From Pseudomonas sp. VD-NE ins (lineage in GTDB: Bacteria; Pseudomonadota; Gammaproteobacteria; Pseudomonadales; Pseudomonadaceae), in contig NZ_CP134772.1 of the NCBI RefSeq assembly GCF_031882575.1, forward strand, positions 3,739,001 through 3,803,000: DNA of 64,000 nt, in the 5' to 3' direction. Shown piece after piece: positions 61,030 to 64,000 of this stretch. The translations under genes were made by a program, and so were the position numbers. The stretch's first letter is position 1. Each line of letters starts with the position of its first letter. The notes under the pieces are model-generated. The model saw nothing but the letters and a program-made list of their open reading frames with translations, made no database searches and was not told where the DNA came from.

Positions 61030-61223
61030 AAAACCGCCTCAAGGAACTGCGCGCCGAGCGCAAATGGTCGCAGGTCGATCTGGCTGAACGCCTGAGCGTG
61101 TCGCGTCAGACCATCAACGCGATTGAAAACGAACGCTACGACCCGAGCCTGCCACTGGCCTTTCAGATTGCCCGGGCGTTCGAGATGCCGATTGAAAGCA
61201 TTTTTGATGATGGCGAACCTTGA
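61026..61223 (+). CDS. small XRE-family helix-turn-helix regulator
   Basis: This 65-aa protein is almost entirely a single Cro/C1-type helix-turn-helix (NRLKELRAERKWSQVDLAE, with the recognition helix region SRQTINAIENE and the closing PSLPLAFQIARAF). The length and the ending, PIESIFDDGEP, match the YozG-like compact XRE group. It starts at the ATG at 61026, inside the ATGA overlap with the membrane-protein gene, and has no need of its own ribosome site. It probably binds the TTTACAT repeats before its operon. The convergent terminator follows within 12 bases. Confidence 0.88.
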   Translation: MKNRLKELRAERKWSQVDLAERLSVSRQTINAIENERYDPSLPLAFQIARAFEMPIESIFDDGEP

Positions 61224-61226
61224 ATG

Positions 61227-61252
61227 AAAAAAGGGGCAACACACGTTGCCCC
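61227..61252 (-). terminator. terminator of the substrate-binding protein gene
   Basis: GGGGCAAC pairs with GTTGCCCC around ACAC. On the minus strand the stem is followed by a run of six T, so it terminates the gene at 61261-62274; it may also stop the XRE gene. Confidence 0.85.
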
Positions 61253-61260
61253 CTGTTGTA

Positions 61261-62274
61261 TCAACTCCCCGCGCCGCCATGCGCCTCTTCAAAGAAGTAA
61301 TCCTTCCAGCTGTCGGCCTTGTTCTTCAGCACGCCCAGCTCCTGCAATTTCTCGGCGTAGATAAAGGTGCGCTGCGGCACCACGGTAAAATCGATTTCCG
61401 GGTCTTTGACGATTTGCTCAACCAGAGCCAGCGGCAACTTCGATTGCTCGACACGAATGTACGCCTGAGCCGCCGCCGGTTTGTCGGCCTTGATGATCTT
61501 CTCGGCCTCGGCCAGCGCGTCATAGAACGCCTTGTAGGTCTTCGGGTTTTCGTCGTGGAATTTTTCCGTGGTGTAGAGCACGTTGAACGTCGCCTGGCCG
61601 CCGAGCACGTCGTAGGAACTCAGCACTTTGTGCACGTTGGGGTTCTGCAGGGCCTGGTACTGAAACGGCGGGCTGGAGAAGTGCGAGTTGATTTCCGAGC
61701 CGCCGGCGATCAACGCGGCCGTCGCATCGGGGTGCGGCAGACTGACCGAGATGTCGTCGAATTTCTTGTACTGGGCGTCGCCGAATTCCTTGGCGGTTTC
61801 GATCTGCAAGGTGCGCGACTGGAAGCCGACACCGGCGGCCGGCACAGCAATCCGATCCTTATCGGTAAAGTCCTTGAGCGTCTTGATGTTCGGGTTGTTG
61901 GTCAGCAAATAGTTGGGCATCGAACCCAGTGCGGCGATGGCTTTGACGTTCTGTTTGCCTTTGGTGCGATCCCACACAGTGAGCATCGGCGGCACACCGG
62001 CAGACACCACGTCGAGCGAGCCGGTAAGCAACGCCTCGTTCATCGCCGTGGCGCCGGAGATGCTGTTCCAGTCGACCTTGATGTCGAGGCCCTGCGCCTT
62101 GCCGTGTTTTTCGATGAGGTTCTGATCGCGCACCACATCGAGGATCAGATAACCGATGCCGAATTGCTGGGCGATGCTGATCTTGCCCTCGGCCTGAGCG
62201 GCGGTGCTGAACAACGCACTCGCGGCCAGGGAGGCGGCCAACAGAGTCAGTGCGGAACGTTTGAGTGTGGCCAT
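61261..62274 (-). CDS. ABC transporter substrate-binding protein, SsuA/TauA/NitT type
   Basis: This 337-aa periplasmic binding protein has a clear Sec signal peptide (MATLKRSALTLLAASLAASALFSTAAQA split at the AQA-EG cleavage site, residue 28). The mature part follows the NMT1/SsuA-like fold, with IAQQFGIGYLILDVV, the hinge segment DVVSAGVPPMLTVW and SLPHPDATAALIAGGSEINSH split by loops. Related proteins bind aliphatic sulfonates, taurine, nitrate or pyrimidine precursors; the ligand is not determinable here. No ATPase or permease gene adjoins it in the window, so it is an orphan or works with a distant transporter. The ATG at 62274 follows GAGG. An A+T-rich stretch upstream (62315-62365) probably holds its promoter. 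Confidence 0.85.
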   Translation of the reverse strand: MATLKRSALTLLAASLAASALFSTAAQAEGKISIAQQFGIGYLILDVVRDQNLIEKHGKAQGLDIKVDWNSISGATAMNEALLTGSLDVVSAGVPPMLTVWDRTKGKQNVKAIAALGSMPNYLLTNNPNIKTLKDFTDKDRIAVPAAGVGFQSRTLQIETAKEFGDAQYKKFDDISVSLPHPDATAALIAGGSEINSHFSSPPFQYQALQNPNVHKVLSSYDVLGGQATFNVLYTTEKFHDENPKTYKAFYDALAEAEKIIKADKPAAAQAYIRVEQSKLPLALVEQIVKDPEIDFTVVPQRTFIYAEKLQELGVLKNKADSWKDYFFEEAHGGAGS

Positions 62275-62694
62275 GACAACCTCGCAGCATGGGGGTGGTG
62301 TGCTGAAAGAGCTGACTTTATCGCTATAAAAAACATAAATTAAATATCTTTATCGCATATCGATAGCACGGGTTGTTGAGCGAAAGGAGGCTGCGAGCTT
62401 TTGATTCCGGGTTCCGATAACAAGATCAAAAGACCGCAGCGTGCCGCAGCTCCTACATTGGAATTCGGTGGCGGCTCGAAGGGTTAAACAGCCTGAAACA
62501 ATAAATCCACCAGCCTCAATATCGTCGATTGCCGTGCCACGCGAAGGCCGGTCAGGGCTGCAGGCGCGTCACCAACTCCGAGAGCCCGCGCACCAGCGCA
62601 GCAGTTGAGCGTTTAAAAGGGCGATCAGACAGCCCACCCTTGGTATCATCGCGCACACTTTTATGACGATTTAATGGCTGGAAGGTCTTTTTTT
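62275..62694. other. 420-base intergenic region with REP-like repeat
   Basis: No gene is supported. It holds the A+T-rich promoter-like stretch of the substrate-binding gene (62315-62365), a REP-type palindrome (62386-62459) and about 200 bases of unremarkable sequence before the sulfatase gene. Confidence 0.5.
62386..62459. repeat. REP-type palindrome of the GCTGCGAGCTTTTGAT class
   Basis: GCTGCGAGCTTTTGAT... is mirrored by ...GATCAAAAGACCGCAGC, followed by GTGCCGCAGCTCCTACA. This is a second, different class of Pseudomonas intergenic repeat from the two REPINs above. Confidence 0.7.
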
Positions 62695-64000
62695 GTGAGC
62701 GCTCTTTTTAACCGGTTACGGCAGCCGTATACCCGCCTCTTTTCGCTGATTGTTCTGGTGCTGGTGGTGCCGGTGTGCCTGCGTGCGGCACTGGGTTGGT
62801 CGGCACCGCTGGGCTATTTGTCGGATCTGGCCATTGGTAGCCTGTTGGTGATGTTGCTGCATCGCCGGGCGTGGTGGCTGGCCCTGCCGGTGTTGCTGTT
62901 CTGGGGATTGCTGGCGGTGGCCACGGCGGAACTGGTCAGCGCGGTCGGTCGTTTGCCGACGCCTTCCGACATTCATTATCTGATCGATCCGCAGTTCGTT
63001 GAGAACTCTACCGGTGGCGGGCTGGCCCATCCGGCACTGGGCATCACTTTGCTGCTGGCCTTGGTGCTCTGGTTGCTGACACAGTTCGCCGGTCGCAACC
63101 TGCCGCGTCCCCCGCTCCCCCGCGCAGTCTGGAGCGCGCCGCTGGTGCTGTTCGCCGCGCACTGGGGCGCGCAGAACCTGTGGCCGAGCGAAGCGGATCC
63201 GTGGCGCCAGTACAACCTTCCGCACCAGTTGCTGGCCACCGAAGTCGCCGATCTGCAGATCCAGGCCGAGGAATGGCTGGACGGCGATGTCGAAGAACCC
63301 GCGCCGGCCATGGCCGGTCTCACCGACGTCGACCTCAACGGGCAGAAATTGCTGGCCGCACCGGGTCAGGCGCGCAACGTGCTGATCATCGCGCTGGAAG
63401 GCATTCCCGGTGCTTACATCCGCGCCAACCGCGAAGCCATCGGCAGCCATTATCAGGAAGACCTGATGCCCAACCTCAGCCGCTGGGCCGAGCGCGGCAT
63501 GAACACCCCGGATTACGTGCTGCATACGCACCAGACCATTCGCGGTCTGTACGCGATGCTCTGCGGCGATTACGACAAACTCAACAATGGCACGCCCAAA
63601 GGCGTGGAAATGCTCACCCTCAACGAGCGCAATCAGGCCTGCCTGCCGGCGCAACTGCGGGAACACGGCTTCAGCACGCACTATCTGCAAGGTGCCGGGC
63701 TGCGTTTCATGGCCAAAGACAAGATCATGCCGCACATCGGTTTCGATGCGACTCATGGTCTGGAATGGTTCAGCAACAGCAACTATCTGGAGTTCCCGTG
63801 GGGCAAGGATGACAAGGCATTTTTCGAAGGTGCGCTGGATTATGTCGGCCAACTGAAAAAACAGAAAAAGCCGTGGATGCTGACGCTGCTGACCGTCGGC
63901 ACCCATCAGCCCTACTCCGCACCCGAGCAATACCTGGAGCGGTACGAAACGCCGAAACAGGCCGCCGTCGGTTATCTCGACGATGCACTGGAGCAATTCC
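62695..64000 (+). CDS. sulfatase / LTA-synthase-like membrane protein, 3' part missing
   Basis: The frame is open from the GTG at 62695 to the window end, giving 435 residues of an incomplete protein. The N-terminal third has about four hydrophobic helices (LFSLIVLVLVVPVCLRAAL, later LVMLLHRRAWWLALPVLLFWG and others). The extracytoplasmic part begins an alkaline-phosphatase-superfamily sulfatase domain with NVLIIALEGIPGAY (metal-binding Glu) and HTHQTIRGLYAMLCGDY, which holds the likely nucleophile Thr. Relatives transfer phosphoglycerol or phosphoethanolamine to envelope glycans or lipids. The GTG has a strong GGAAGG ribosome site nine bases upstream; an in-frame ATG at 62674 is the alternative start and has none. 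A long minus-strand frame over the same bases is a shadow. Confidence 0.82.
   Translation, partial: MSALFNRLRQPYTRLFSLIVLVLVVPVCLRAALGWSAPLGYLSDLAIGSLLVMLLHRRAWWLALPVLLFWGLLAVATAELVSAVGRLPTPSDIHYLIDPQFVENSTGGGLAHPALGITLLLALVLWLLTQFAGRNLPRPPLPRAVWSAPLVLFAAHWGAQNLWPSEADPWRQYNLPHQLLATEVADLQIQAEEWLDGDVEEPAPAMAGLTDVDLNGQKLLAAPGQARNVLIIALEGIPGAYIRANREAIGSHYQEDLMPNLSRWAERGMNTPDYVLHTHQTIRGLYAMLCGDYDKLNNGTPKGVEMLTLNERNQACLPAQLREHGFSTHYLQGAGLRFMAKDKIMPHIGFDATHGLEWFSNSNYLEFPWGKDDKAFFEGALDYVGQLKKQKKPWMLTLLTVGTHQPYSAPEQYLERYETPKQAAVGYLDDALEQF

Noticed and set aside
62550..62690. Short minus-strand frame ending in ALVRGLSELVTRLQP that resembles a protein C-terminus
   Set aside because: It has only about 49 open codons, with no ATG or ribosome site and no clear family; possibly a decayed remnant, but not supportable.
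62716..63996. 426-codon minus-strand frame at the right edge
   Set aside because: The plus strand encodes a sulfatase-type membrane protein with clear motifs through the window end. The minus-strand translation is Gln/Arg-rich and featureless.

Overview
The window looks like a chromosome segment of the Pseudomonas fluorescens complex. The support is the high-GC codon use, Pseudomonas-type REP palindromes (GGGAGCGAGCCTGCTCGCGA), DUF6124 genes, and a cyclic lipopeptide locus in the arrangement known from this group.

Left flank (1-12.5 kb). The end of a WYL-domain regulator is followed by a NemR-like TetR repressor divergent from a DJ-1/PfpI-family gene and an old-yellow-enzyme reductase (nemA), all sharing one operator sequence. 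Next come a [4Fe-4S] (6-4) photolyase (phrB), a PAS-rich hybrid histidine kinase overlapping tail-to-tail with a diguanylate cyclase, an MFS transporter, an exported alpha/beta hydrolase and a YcaC-like hydrolase.

Centre (12.8-58.6 kb): a complete cyclic lipopeptide locus. Three minus-strand NRPS genes of 2, 4 and 5 modules (2136, 4338 and 5947 aa) are followed by macA and macB. LuxR-type regulators sit at both ends, and a NodT/OprM-type outer-membrane lipoprotein gene lies beyond the upstream one. Reading the adenylation-domain pockets in order gives Leu-Asp-Thr-Leu-Leu-Ser-Leu-Gln-Leu-Ile-Asp/Glu. The condensation domains predict D-configuration at residues 1-6 and 8. A starter C domain predicts an N-terminal 3-hydroxy fatty acid, and two tandem thioesterases end the line. 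This is the amphisin/tensin (11-residue) family, not viscosin (9 residues) or arthrofactin/lokisin (Ser at position 8). Both luxR genes share a leader with Rsm-type GGA motifs, which fits the known Gac/Rsm control of such clusters. Between the downstream luxR and macB lies an accessory patch: two DUF6124 genes, a c4-like structured RNA and two long direct repeats.

Right flank (58.7-64 kb). An SCO-family copper protein and a PCuAC copper chaperone form an overlapping pair. They are followed by an unrecognised membrane protein, a small membrane protein coupled to an XRE regulator, a Ssu/Tau-type substrate-binding protein with no ABC partners in view, and the first part of a sulfatase/LTA-synthase-like membrane protein cut by the window end.

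The main system is a known lipopeptide family. The less described parts are the c4-like RNA/DUF6124 patch, the shared regulatory leaders, the REPIN inside the NRPS operon and the mosaic adenylation domains.
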